The position numbers and the translations under genes are program-made. Positions 22,107-33,100 of a stretch of DNA of 33,256 nt are shown in pieces (position 1 is the stretch's first letter; the number at the start of each line of letters is the position of its first letter). The notes beneath the pieces were generated by a model that saw nothing but the letters and a program-made list of their open reading frames with translations, made no database searches and was not told where the DNA came from. This DNA is from Methanoregula sp. (lineage in GTDB: Archaea; Halobacteriota; Methanomicrobia; Methanomicrobiales; Methanospirillaceae). The stretch is taken from contig NZ_JAJRCG010000026.1 of NCBI RefSeq assembly GCF_028679125.1, forward strand, positions 1 to 33,256, in the 5' to 3' direction.

Positions 22107-25100
22107 TCACCGTGAATGTTTTGCATGGATCTTTTGGAGAAGATCGTTCATCGCACTACCCCAGAGGGGATTATCATCCGGGGTGACGATGTCCACATTG
22201 CCTCCCTGGTAATCCCCCTCGCCGGACTGCTCCTCCATCCACGACTCGATCTCCAGGTAATTCTTCCTGAGTTCATCCAGTACCCGAGGATCGGCATCCC
22301 AGAGACTGCGCTGGCTGGCCTCAAGGAGACGGCGAGCGATCTCTTCAAGGGCATGGGGATTGTTCTCTTCAAAGAACTCCCTCATCTCTTCGTTGTTCAC
22401 GAACGTGTCGGCGATGTCGTTGAAGATCCAGTCGTCCACTTCCTGCGTGGATGCCGACCAGCCGTAGACACGGGTCACCCGCTTCATGATATCGGAAGCG
22501 CCCTTATACCCGTGCACCTTCATGCCGTCGATCCATTTCGGGTTGAGGAGTTTTGTCCGGACAACGCGGCGGATCTCGTCAGAGAGATCCCGCACTTCCA
22601 CATGTTCAGGTTCGCGGGTATCCCCGTAATACGGTTTCACAACATTCCCGGAGTAATGGCGGGCTGCCGCGGTAAATCCGCCATGGGTACCAAAGTAACA
22701 GCAGCAGCCAAGGAGATCGTGCTCATCTGACTGGACCTTGTTGAACGTGATCGAGACCGTGGAGAGGCTTGTTGCCAGCTGCTCGTGAGCGTCCTTTCCC
22801 TTCACATCACGGCCATAGGCATACCCGTTATACGCAACGAAGATGTCGGCGAGATCTCCCTGGGTCTTCCATGCGCTGGAGAGGACCGCCAGGTTCACCC
22901 CGCTCGCGTACGAGCCGGGGCGGGAGGAGAAGATGCGCAATGTCGCGTCCCGGAACCCTGCCCCGTCCTCGACCATGCTCTTCTGGGAGTGTCGGCGCAC
23001 GAAATTCTTTTCGGGGGGTTCATCCAGTGCTGCCACCGCCTGCACGGCATCGTCGAGCAGTTCGTAACAGTTGGCAAAATTGTCCCGCAGGATACCGGTG
23101 GTCCTGACCGTGATGTCGATCCGGGGGTGACCGAGCTTGTGGAGCGGGATAATCTCAAAGGACTTCACCTGCCCGTTCTTCTGCCAGACCGGCCGTACGC
23201 CTATCAGCCAGAGCATCTCGGCAAACATCTCGCCGTCCGAGGCCATGATGTCACCGGCCATCCAGTAGAACGCGACATTCTCGGGAACCGTTCCCTCCTC
23301 CCGGGAATATTTATCTATGAGGGCATCGGCAAGGCGCTGGCCTACCCGCCATGCAGATTTCGTCGGGACGCGGTAGGGGTCCAGGGAATAGAAATTCCTC
23401 CCGGTTGGCAACACATTCTCGTGCCCCCGGGTGATCTGGCCGGAGGGCCCGGCCGGGATGTAGCGGCCGTCCATGCCATGCAGGAGGGATTCGATCTCCC
23501 GCGATGCATCGATCCGCTGGCTTATGTCGATCACCCGTGCCCGGAGCGAATCGAGAGCCTCGACCTGCACGTTCGAGAGCCTCTTCCCGAAGATCAGGGC
23601 AACGGGAAGGGAGGGATCGTCCAGCACGGAACCGATGAACCGGTCCAGTTCCCGGTCAACCTGTTCGAGGATCGCCCCGTAGGACATACCCTGTTCATCA
23701 GAATACCGGTCCTGCCCGGTAAGCAGGCCGGTCAGGTCAAATCCCAGGATTCCTGCAATAATCCGGCGGGGCGACGAGGTGCCGCTATCGAAGCGGACGA
23801 TGGAACTGATGAAACCGGTACGGCGTTCACCGGACGGCAGTTCTCCGAAGATATGCATCCCCGACGGGATCCGTGTATTGCGGATCTTCGAGAGCGCCTC
23901 GTGTGCTTTCGACACCATCTTATTAAGGGGCATCCCGTGGCCCAGGTGCATATCCTTATCCAGATTCGAACGGATGAGTGCATCGCTGAGCTGGTGCTGG
24001 AGGGCATGGGCGCGGGCGGGATCGTGCTTCGTTGTCTCGTACTCGGTGAGGATCGTATCGATCTCTTCGAGGTCATCATACAATCCGCTCCCGGTCATGA
24101 CGGTCTGCATGTGATCGACAATCACGGCGTAACTGCGTCTTTTCGCAATGGTCCCCTCTGCCGGGTTATCAGAGTTGTAGATGTAGAGGAACGGGACGGT
24201 CCCGACCACGATATCCGGGAAACATTCCTGCGAAAGGCCGACTCCCTTGCCCGGGAGGAATTCGAGGCTGCCATGGGTGCCGACATGGACGATCACATCG
24301 GCCTTGCGCACCTGTTCGAGCCAGAAGTACGTGGCCAGGTACTGGTGGGGCGGGGGGCATTTGGGGTCGTGCAGGATCTTGCAGACCGAACCATCGCACC
24401 GTGAGCCGTAACACCCTCGCTTGGGCTGGACATGCACGGTGGCATTGCCAAACGCCAGGCCCGTGATCAGCATCGCCTGATCAAGAACCATTCCCTCTCC
24501 CGGGGGTTCCCCCCAGGTACCGGTCACCCGCTGTTGCACTGCCACCGGCAGCGAGTGGAAGTACGGCAGGTAGGTTGCGAGGTCCATCCGGGCCAGTGCA
24601 CCGCCGTTTGCCACGATGTCCCGGGTAGTTGTCCACCGGAACTCCGAGATTGCTTTTTTCCTTTGGATGGTTTCAACGAGGTCTTTTCCCGATGCGGGGG
24701 GAGTGGAGACATCGTATCCGGCGTCTTCCATCCGCTTCAGGATCCGTGCAGTGCTTTCGAGCGTGTCAAGGTTCGAGCCGCCGCCTATATTTGCCTCGGT
24801 CCCGGCACACGGGTTGTTGTTGAGGATGAACGCGATTTTACGTTCGTGCGCGGGTTTTTTCGCAAGAGCAATCCATTGGCGGACCCTGCCTGCAATCTTC
24901 GTGCACCGGTCCGGCACGGCTTCCCGGGTCTTCCCGCCATCGGGTTCACACCTGCTGGTGCCGATAAAGACCGGCTCGATCACGCCCTCGAACTCCGGCA
25001 ATGCCACGGCCCACCCGACATCCATCGAGAGACCTTCCGAGGCCTGCCACTGTTCGAGGGACATGTACATGGAGACCACCGGGGAGAAGACCGGGATATC

Positions 25101-25916
25101 GAACGACCGGAGGAGATCGATACTTCCGGGAGAGCCTGCCCTGCCGGACGAGGCGTCCCTTGCCGAACCAAAGAGGAACGGAATGAGCTTGACGAGGGCA
25201 TCGACAATGGGGATCCCGTCACGGAACAGGTACTCAGAGACTACCTCCTCCATGCCCCGGGCACCCAGCGCCTCGTCACGGATCGCATAGGTAAAGACCG
25301 GGATGACACTGAGGCCTTCCTGTTCGAGGCTGCGGATGAGCATATCTTCGAGCGCAACATTCCCTGCAGCCCAGGAGGTCCGGGAAAAGATCAGGGCCAC
25401 CCGGAATTTTCCTGTATCGCGATCGGCATACCAGGCAAGATACTCGTCAACGGTGGCAAATACCTGCGGTGCGGCAGGGTGATACAATCCTTCCCAGGGG
25501 ACATCTGCGGGAGGAGCAACCGGGCAGTCCTTCCCGAAGAGTTCCCTTTCGATATACCGGAGGAGGCGGATAAAATTTTCATCGCCATTATTGGTGATGT
25601 ACCGGTGACAGGTCGCGACCACCTCCGGCCGTACGGTCGACTGCATCCAGAACGAGGGATCGGGGCCCAGCGAGATGACCGGGACGGACGTACGGATCTC
25701 TTCTATCTCCCGGTCCACCTGTTCCCAGAACATGTCGGAGGTATGGTACACGAGGATTACATCCGATTGTTTCATTACGGAGATTGCCTCGTCCCGCTTC
25801 TCCGGAAAATCCTCCAGCACACGGGTCGGAAAGATGGTGCAGTCGATGCCACAGGCTTCTGCTGCGCGTTTCAGTACCGGGGCATAGGACCCCCACATGA
25901 TTGAGGTAATTTTCAT
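22107..25916 (-). CDS. cobN: CobN/magnesium-chelatase H-type large chelatase subunit
   Basis: The 1269-residue protein has the size and motifs of CobN/BchH: an N-terminal part (MKITSIMWGSYAPVLKRAAE), LNNNPCAGTEANIGGGSNLDT in the first half, then HVGTHGSLEFLPGKGVGLS and KLLNPKWIDGMKVHGYKGASD near the C-terminus. These subunits bind the tetrapyrrole and insert Co or Mg together with AAA+ ChlI/ChlD-type partners, which are not in this window. Methanogens insert cobalt early by CbiX-type chelatases, so the real substrate of archaeal CobN paralogs is unsettled. The ATG at 25916 is the best start; no strong ribosome binding site is seen. Single gene, divergent from nikR. Confidence 0.9.
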   Translation of the reverse strand: MKITSIMWGSYAPVLKRAAEACGIDCTIFPTRVLEDFPEKRDEAISVMKQSDVILVYHTSDMFWEQVDREIEEIRTSVPVISLGPDPSFWMQSTVRPEVVATCHRYITNNGDENFIRLLRYIERELFGKDCPVAPPADVPWEGLYHPAAPQVFATVDEYLAWYADRDTGKFRVALIFSRTSWAAGNVALEDMLIRSLEQEGLSVIPVFTYAIRDEALGARGMEEVVSEYLFRDGIPIVDALVKLIPFLFGSARDASSGRAGSPGSIDLLRSFDIPVFSPVVSMYMSLEQWQASEGLSMDVGWAVALPEFEGVIEPVFIGTSRCEPDGGKTREAVPDRCTKIAGRVRQWIALAKKPAHERKIAFILNNNPCAGTEANIGGGSNLDTLESTARILKRMEDAGYDVSTPPASGKDLVETIQRKKAISEFRWTTTRDIVANGGALARMDLATYLPYFHSLPVAVQQRVTGTWGEPPGEGMVLDQAMLITGLAFGNATVHVQPKRGCYGSRCDGSVCKILHDPKCPPPHQYLATYFWLEQVRKADVIVHVGTHGSLEFLPGKGVGLSQECFPDIVVGTVPFLYIYNSDNPAEGTIAKRRSYAVIVDHMQTVMTGSGLYDDLEEIDTILTEYETTKHDPARAHALQHQLSDALIRSNLDKDMHLGHGMPLNKMVSKAHEALSKIRNTRIPSGMHIFGELPSGERRTGFISSIVRFDSGTSSPRRIIAGILGFDLTGLLTGQDRYSDEQGMSYGAILEQVDRELDRFIGSVLDDPSLPVALIFGKRLSNVQVEALDSLRARVIDISQRIDASREIESLLHGMDGRYIPAGPSGQITRGHENVLPTGRNFYSLDPYRVPTKSAWRVGQRLADALIDKYSREEGTVPENVAFYWMAGDIMASDGEMFAEMLWLIGVRPVWQKNGQVKSFEIIPLHKLGHPRIDITVRTTGILRDNFANCYELLDDAVQAVAALDEPPEKNFVRRHSQKSMVEDGAGFRDATLRIFSSRPGSYASGVNLAVLSSAWKTQGDLADIFVAYNGYAYGRDVKGKDAHEQLATSLSTVSITFNKVQSDEHDLLGCCCYFGTHGGFTAAARHYSGNVVKPYYGDTREPEHVEVRDLSDEIRRVVRTKLLNPKWIDGMKVHGYKGASDIMKRVTRVYGWSASTQEVDDWIFNDIADTFVNNEEMREFFEENNPHALEEIARRLLEASQRSLWDADPRVLDELRKNYLEIESWMEEQSGEGDYQGGNVDIVTPDDNPLWGSAMNDLLQKIHAKHSR

Positions 25917-26106
25917 GGGTTATTTCATCCAGGCCCGGATATCGGGCACCTGAAAATGGGTGTACAACGTACCTTAAACTGTAATTTGCCAATTATTAAT
26001 AAAGTTTGTATTCATGCTATCAAATCACATTTTTTTAAAAAAGGTAATACGTTCAGGTAATCTGGCAGGTTTTTTTATTATCGGGTTTATGCCATGATAT
26101 CACCTC

Positions 26107-26341
26107 ATGAAGCCGGAAGATATACCGGATTCAGACCTGAGGCCATTCGTGGACCAGATCAATACCCTCTCCCCGCTCTCATCGATCATCAGCCAGGATT
26201 CGATAAAGATGTACGAATCCTCATCGCCATCAGGCCCTGGATCAGGACAATTTCATCCATTTTGAGAACCACGGGAAAACGTCAGTATGCATTGTCGGGC
26301 AAGGCCATCAAAATACGTACTTGTATATCAAGGTCTTATAA
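26107..26341 (+). pseudogene. Probable frameshifted small gene, unrecognised
   Basis: From ATG 26107 one frame reads MKPEDIPDSDLRPFVDQINT followed by LSPLSSIISQDSIKMYESS, which looks like genuine soluble protein, then stops at 26265. Another frame over 26250-26341 reads DNFIHFENHGKTSVCIVGQG followed by HQNTYLYIKVL and a stop, again protein-like. Joining them with one shift near 26215-26250 gives a protein of about 78 residues. Alternatively both are chance frames. A 90-residue frame covering the same region looks less natural. I recognise no family. Confidence 0.45.
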
Positions 26342-26423
26342 CGCTGGGCATTCTCAAATAAGATAATTCTTAATCAGTACAACATTCTCCCCCAATTTTT
26401 CAAAACATTGAAAATCTAACAGC

Positions 26424-26439
26424 GGTGATATTCTCATCA
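26424..26439. promoter_or_regulatory. Inverted repeat before nikR
   Basis: GTGAT-N6-ATCAC ends 11 bases before the nikR start. It is well placed for autoregulation by NikR or another dimeric regulator. I do not know the archaeal NikR consensus well enough to match it. Confidence 0.4.
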
Positions 26440-26450
26440 CTGATCTTACC

Positions 26451-26873
26451 ATGACCATGGATGACGACCTCTCACGGATTGGTATTTCACTGCCAAAAAA
26501 CCTGCTCGACCGGTTCGATGAAATCCTGAACTACCGGGGGTACTCCTCCCGCTCGGAGGGCATACGCGATGCGATCCGCACCTACATTACCTACTACAAA
26601 TGGATGTCTGACGTCAAGGGGGAACGGGAGGGGGTCATTACGATGGTCTACGACCATGATCAACGCAATCTTCTTTCTGATATTACGGAGATAGAGCACG
26701 AATATCATGGCATTATCAAAGCCTCGCTCCACTCTCACGTGACACATACCCGGTGCATGGAAGTGATCCTCGTTCACGGGGAAGGTACACACCTTAAAAA
26801 CCTTGCCGAGAAACTGATGGCCCACAAGGGTGTCGAGTCCGTGAAACTCACGACAATCCCTCTCGAGAAGTAA
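26451..26873 (+). CDS. nikR: Nickel-responsive regulator NikR
   Basis: The 140-residue protein has an N-terminal ribbon-helix-helix (RIGISLPKNLLDRFDEILNY, then SRSEGIRDAIRTYI, about 9-46) and a C-terminal ACT-like nickel-binding domain. The nickel ligands are all present: H83, H94, H96 and C102 in HSHVTHTRC, with the H-x-H-x5-C spacing of E. coli NikR (H76, H87, H89, C95). It normally represses nickel uptake when nickel is plentiful. No nickel transporter is nearby; the neighbours are a decayed small gene and, divergently, cobN. The start ATG at 26451 is followed by a second in-frame ATG two codons later. Confidence 0.93.
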   Translation: MTMDDDLSRIGISLPKNLLDRFDEILNYRGYSSRSEGIRDAIRTYITYYKWMSDVKGEREGVITMVYDHDQRNLLSDITEIEHEYHGIIKASLHSHVTHTRCMEVILVHGEGTHLKNLAEKLMAHKGVESVKLTTIPLEK

Positions 26874-26920
26874 GTGCCCGGATACCATTGTTCTGAACAT
26901 TTCAGCCACACCAGGATCCC

Positions 26921-26939
26921 ATAAAAAAGAATTTTTTAT
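26921..26939. terminator. Terminator after nikR
   Basis: ATAAAAAA-GAA-TTTTTTAT is a perfect inverted repeat with eight-base arms, followed by TATTATA, about 48 bases after the nikR stop. It ends in T-runs on both strands and could also serve the minus-strand surface protein transcript from the other side. Confidence 0.5.
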
Positions 26940-27170
26940 TATATCAATGTGTGATACGGGACGCGCAACTCACCGCTCACTTACCCGCGCTGGTATGATC
27001 AGCGATCGTTTTGTACCCACGCGACCCCCCTAGCACCGCCAAAAAATTGTCCGGTTCGCGGACTTTTCCCCCATGAAGAATATTCCTGTGCAATAGTGAT
27101 GCCGGTTGCGGTGTCACCGCTGGGTTCAGAAGTAATTAATGCCGTACGGAAATTTCCCCCAAAAAAATAA

Positions 27171-30100
27171 TTAATATTTCCGGAACAGCGCCGGGTTCTG
27201 CCTGCGTATCCACCATTTCCGGATAACGACAACGCTGATGGCGAGGACGATGATGCCGGCGATACCGAAGATAACCATCGGGAGGGGAGTGGTCGGTGCC
27301 TCAGGTGTTTCGAGCGGGGCGGCCAAGGTTTTTGCGATAGTCGGAACCGCAGTCTTCCGCGATGTTACGACCGTTGTTTCCGGAGTAACGGTGATGCCCG
27401 GTGTTACCGTGGTAGTAACTTCCGTGACGGTAACGGAGGTAGCGTTTTTTACGAGAGCGGTAGCGAAGTAGGAGAACCCGCTTGAGGTTGCCTTGAATAC
27501 ATAGTCGCCGTTTCTCACACCAACATATTCGGTGGGGAGTGGTTCCCAGGCCTTGTTGGTATAGCGGAGGAGCTGGACATCATGGAAGGTCATCTTCTGT
27601 TCATCCAGGTAGGACTTGCTGACGGTGAACTCGATAACGGCCTGGTAAACGTCGTCGCTTGTTGCCTTGTAGAGATCGATCTTCTGGTATTCGTAGACCG
27701 GGTAGGATGGTTTGGCGATAGCCGACGGTAATGAATCCGGTTTTGTCGTGAGGATGAAGAGGTCCGGGATTGATGCGGTGGTCTGGATATCGACCTGCGA
27801 GATGTGGGTATTTCCGTTTACCGCATGGGATGACCAGGGGTAGGCGCTGGGATCCAGCGGCGCTTTCTGGGCGGTGGAAGAGGAGGACGATATGACTGAT
27901 GAGTCCGCAGGATCCGCACTGCTGGTCTCAATGCCGGCAGAGGTGGATGCGCTGGCGGTGGAAGAACCTGAGGTTGAGGCGCTGCCGGAGGTTGTGGTTG
28001 AAGTGACTGGTGAGAGTGATGCGAGCGAGAAGGTCGAGAGGCCGCCTGGGGAGACCACGGTCAGGATGTAGTTCCCGGAGGCATCGGTACCCGCGAGCAC
28101 CGGCACCAGGATCTGGGTCGTGCCGTCATCGGCTCTCCGGAGAACCCTGATATTGCCGAAACCTCCCTGTGCGGCAACCCAGGCCGGGCTGACGGTCATG
28201 GTGAGGGTCGCGGACTGGATAATGCCGCCGTCGCCGGCGTTTTTGAGGTCGGTCTTTGCGATGTTGATGGTATACGCGATATCATCGATCTGCTTGCCGT
28301 CCGCACTGGCGAGCAGGGTGAACGAACTCTGGGCGGTGCTGTCCGGTTCCTTGGTTATGGTCTGCGTGATGGCGGCTGTCGTGTTGGGCATTGCGTCCAG
28401 GTCCAGCGCGATCTGGACGGTCGGCGTGCCGACTTCCGCGAGCGGCACGGTGACCGGTTCGGTAACGGCCCTGACGGTCTCAACGGTGCCGTTGATGGTC
28501 CCGGTCCCGGTCTCCGGCGTACCGCTCAGGGTGATTGCCAGGGACGACCAGCTGGCCGTGTTGTTGATGGTGACGACATTGCCGGTTGTTGTGACGTTCG
28601 CGCTGGTGCTGTTGATGGTGACGTTCTGGGTGGTTCCGGTGGTCGTAGTCTCGATTTCAGGGATCACGAACCCGTTGTTCTCGACAACCGGGGCAATGAC
28701 GGATATGTACCGGGTCCTGGTTACCTGGTTGCTGCCCGCCGCATTGGTTGCCGTCAGGCTGACCGTATACGTGCCGGTTGTTGTATACCGGTGGACCGGG
28801 TTCTGTTCGGCCGATGACCCGCTGTCACCGAAGTCCCACGACCAGCTTGTTGGTGTGTTGGTCGACGCGTCCGTGAACTTCACGACAAGCGGCTGGTCGC
28901 CTTCGGTCTTGTTGGCCCTGAACGATGCAACCGGTTTATCCGGCGTTACGCTGGATGCGGTTACGGTGATGTACCGGGTCCTGGCTTCACTGTCGCTGCC
29001 GGCCAGATTGGTTGCTGTAAGGTTGACGCTGTAATTACCGGCGGCAATATAGGTATGGACCGGGTTCTGTTCGGTTGATGACCCGCTGTCCCCGAAGTCC
29101 CATAACCAGCTTGTTGGTGTGTTGGTCGACGCGTCCGTGAACTTCACGGCAAGCGGCTGGTCGCCTTCGGTCTTGTTGGCCCTGAACGATGCAACCGGTT
29201 TGTCCGGCGTTACGCTGGATGCGGTTACGGTGATGTACCGGGTCCTGGCTTCACTGTCGCTGCCCGCCGCATTGGTTGCTGTAAGGTTGACGCTGTAATT
29301 ACCGGCGGCAATATAGGTATGCACCGGGTTCTGGTTCGTTGCATTGGTTACGTTACCGTCCCCGAAGTCCCATAACCAGCTTGTCGGGGCGTTGGTCGAT
29401 GCATCCGTGAACGTGACGGCCAGCGGTGCCGTGCCGGAGACCGGTGTCGCACTGAACGCGGCAACCGGTGCTACGGGGGCTGCGGCCGAATATTTCACCG
29501 TGAGCGTTGCGAGGATTGTTTTGTAAGTGGTGCTGGTGTTATGCTGGTAGGTGAAACTGGTGTCGGTGCCAGCGGTCAGATAGGATTTGACATCCCAGGT
29601 GTTGGTTGCAAAGGATGGCAGACCGCTGCCCTGGCGGGCGAGTTCATTGCTGTTGAATGAATAGATAGCGTCCTGCGATGACAGACCAAGATTGGTGAGG
29701 ACTGCCGTGGTCCATCCGGGGGCAAGCGACCCGGTTGCAAATGCCGATGTCACGGCACTGTCGGTCTTTACCTGGTAATCATGGCCGTCGTTCACCCAGT
29801 AGTGTACCTGGTCGGAGTCGCCGTCGTTATACGCGACAACGAGCGTCAGGGTCTTGAGCCGGCCGTCAAATGTCGAACTGTTCAGATTCCGGGTGACGAT
29901 CTGGGCATTGACCGTATTCGCGCTGATATACGGGGTGACATTATACCAGATCAGGTAATCCGAGTACTGCCGGGTCACGTGGTCGTTAACCCGATACACT
30001 TCGGCTGTGCCGGTTGCCGGGATGGCGAGCGTTTCGGTACCGAGCGCAGTCTCGTAGGTACCATCGCCATCGCGGTCAAAGGTAACCGCTGCCTCACCGG

Positions 30101-33100
30101 CACGGTTATCGGTACCGGCTGCATAGACCACGGCATAGAGCCGGGCCCACTGGATGTCCGTGTGCGCCGGGAGGGTGTAGGCCTGCGCGAAGGTTTTCAG
30201 GCCGGGTGTTGTCGACTGGCTGCTCCACGCAACCGGCTGGTATGCCCCAACATACAGGTCGCCGCTCACCGTGCCGCTCTGGTCCGTGGCCAGCCGGTCT
30301 ACTCCTGAAGATACGGCGATGAGATTGGGTTTTGTTAAGGTTGTGGTGCCACTCGCATTGGTGACACTCAGGTTCACGGTGTAGATGCCCGCTGTGCTGA
30401 ACAGGTGCGTTGGTGATTCTTCGATACTGTCAACAACGCCGTCGTTGTTGAAGTCCCACGACCAGGCCGTCGGATTTGTCGCGGAACTGTCCGTGAACTG
30501 GACGGATAGCGGCGCAAGACCGGCTGCCACGTTGGTACTGAACGAGGCTACCGGGGCGGCACCGGGACCGGCTGCGGTTACGATGACGTAACCGGTCTTC
30601 TCTTCACGGTCACTGCCCGCCGCATTGGTTACCGTGAGGTTGACCGTATAGGTGCCTGCACTCTGGTAGGTATGCACCGGGTTCTGTTTCGTGGAATTGG
30701 TTGCGTCATTGTCACCGAAATCCCAGAGCCAGCTGGTCGGGGTGTTGGTCGACGCATCGGTGAAGATTACCGTGAAGGGTGCGGTACCGGTGGTTGTGCC
30801 GGTTGTGAACGCTGATACCGGCGCAGAGACTGTGGTTGCATATTCAACAACCAGGATCTGCATGAGAGCGTCCATACCGCCGCTTGTATCCCCCTGGATT
30901 GCGGCTTCGTTCCCGGTTCCCGTGAGGTAACTCCTCACATCAAAGGACCGGGCCGAGGCGGTGCTGGAGGATCCCTGCCAGGCTGCGGTCGCAACGGTAG
31001 CACCGTTGAAGAGCAGGTTGCCTTCGGACGGCCCGGCACTTCCGGCAAAACTGTGGAGGGTCGCGGTCCTGACGGACGCGGTGTCGATGGTTAAGCCGGT
31101 GAAGGGTGCGTAGGCGGTTGCCTCCTCAAGCGTTGTGCTGTAACCGGACGGTGACGTCCCGAGTTCATCGCATTCCTCGTTGATGAAGATCTGTTTCCGT
31201 GTTGCGGTCGGATCGGCGTAGATGACGACGAGCGTGCTCGGGTACAGGGCATTCTTGTTGCCGGTGCCCGGGGTCATGACGAGCGTGTTGTCGCCGCCGT
31301 TGACGAACCGGGTCGTCACATCGATCGCAGGATACAGCCCGTACTTGTAGTTGGCATAGCTGCCGAAGTTGCTCTTGTCCATGTACGGTGTTCCCAAAAC
31401 GACCGTGTTGCCGTTGAAGGTCGCGGTCATGTTGGGCACACCAGCGGGAGTCTGGTCCCAGTTGTAGTTGATATACAGGAACACCTTCTGGATGGTCGCA
31501 CCGGACGGGACCGGCAGGTTCCCCGCTGACCAGGTCTCGGTCCGTGTTGCCCAGCCCTGGCCCTTGTAAGCGGTGGCGGGCTGGGTGGAATACAGGACAT
31601 CGCCGTTCAGGTCGTAGGTGTGCTTTGTCGTGATGTTGCTGCCGCCGTTCCAGTAGATGCCCTTGCCCTTGTACCCGTTGAACTTTACGGGCTTGGATGC
31701 GGTCGTCTGGTTGTTGTTGGTCTCGTTCGTCTCGGCGATCAGGTTGGCCGGGTCAACGGCTGCGGTATACGTGACCGTGCCGCCTTCAAGATCCCGGATG
31801 GTCGGGTCGATGAGGCTGACCGTGGTTGTCGCACCGCCCGCCAGCGATGCGATGGTGATCGTGTTTACCGGCACGCTGCTGCTGACATCGCCCGCATACA
31901 GGCCGACTTCTATATTGGTGACGGCAGTGGTTCCGGTATTCGTGATATCGGTGACAGTAACCGTGTTCGCTTCCCGGGCAAAGACTGCTGCAACCGGTGC
32001 GGTGTCCACCGTCCCGGTGATGGCGAGGTCGTTCGATGCCGAACCGGTGACCGTGATGTGCCCGGCCTTGTTTTCATAATCGCTGCCGGCTGCATTGGTT
32101 GCGGTGAGGTTCACCGTATACGTCCCGGCGTTCGTGTACGTGTGGACCGGGTTCCGGACGGTGGCGTTGGTTACGTTGCCGTCCCCGAAGTCCCAGGCCC
32201 AGCTGGTCGGGGTGTTGGTTGACGCATCGGTGAAGGAGACCGTCAATGGATAGGTGCCGGTTGTTTTATCGGCGCTGAACGCTGCGACCGGGGCAGATCC
32301 TACCGGCCCTGAACCTGCGGTGATGTAATCCGCCTGGACCGACGAACTGCTGCCGGCGGTGTTGGTTGCGGTCAGGTTGACTGTGTAGGTGCCGGCCGAC
32401 AGGAAGGTATACGTTGCGTTCTGCGTGGTGCTGTCAACCGTCCCGTCGTTGTTGAAGTCCCACGACCACGCGGTCGGGGAGTTTGTGGATGCGTCCGTGA
32501 AGGCAACCGTGAAGGGTACCGTGCCTGACGTCATGTTCGCTGAGAAGGACGCAACCGGGGCAATCGTTGTTGTACCCGGGTACTTGATCGCAAGCGTCGC
32601 GAGCGTGGTCTTGAAAGACGGTGCCACATAACTGTACTGGAAGACGCTGTTTGCGGCAGTACTGACTGCATCCTTCACGGACCAGGTGTGGTTCTCGTAG
32701 TAGTTGATGGGTGCGACCGGGTCTGCACCTGCAAGGGATACCCCGTTGAAGGCATAGGTGGCATCACTGCTTGAGAGGCCGACGTTGCTTAACGTCGCGT
32801 TCGTGAATCCTGACGCTATCCCGGCCGTGCCGAAGGTGGTGGACGAGCTTCCCGAATTGAACCAGTCCCCGCCGTGGTTGACGAAGTACCGGACCTGGTC
32901 GGTATCGCCATCATTGTAGGCAACAACCAGCGTGACCGCCTTGAGCCGACCGTCATAAAGGCTTCCGGTCTTCTCGTTCTTTACGTGGACTGACGGGGTC
33001 GCAGACGTGATCAGGCTCGTAACATCATACTCGGTCTCGTAATCAGAGTAGACCCGGTTCGTGTGGTCGTTGAGCCAGTACACCTTGCCATCACCGGAAT

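Noticed and set aside
22785..24404. Long plus-strand open frame (539 codons) opposite cobN
   Set aside because: It is the antisense shadow of a GC-rich gene; its codon use and lack of motifs are typical of that.
24432..25904. Second long plus-strand frame (490 codons) opposite cobN
   Set aside because: Also an antisense shadow; no domain, start signal or promoter.
26999..27232. A 77-codon minus-strand frame after nikR
   Set aside because: It overlaps the end of the surface protein gene, and I see no start signal or family; a decayed remnant is possible but unsupported.
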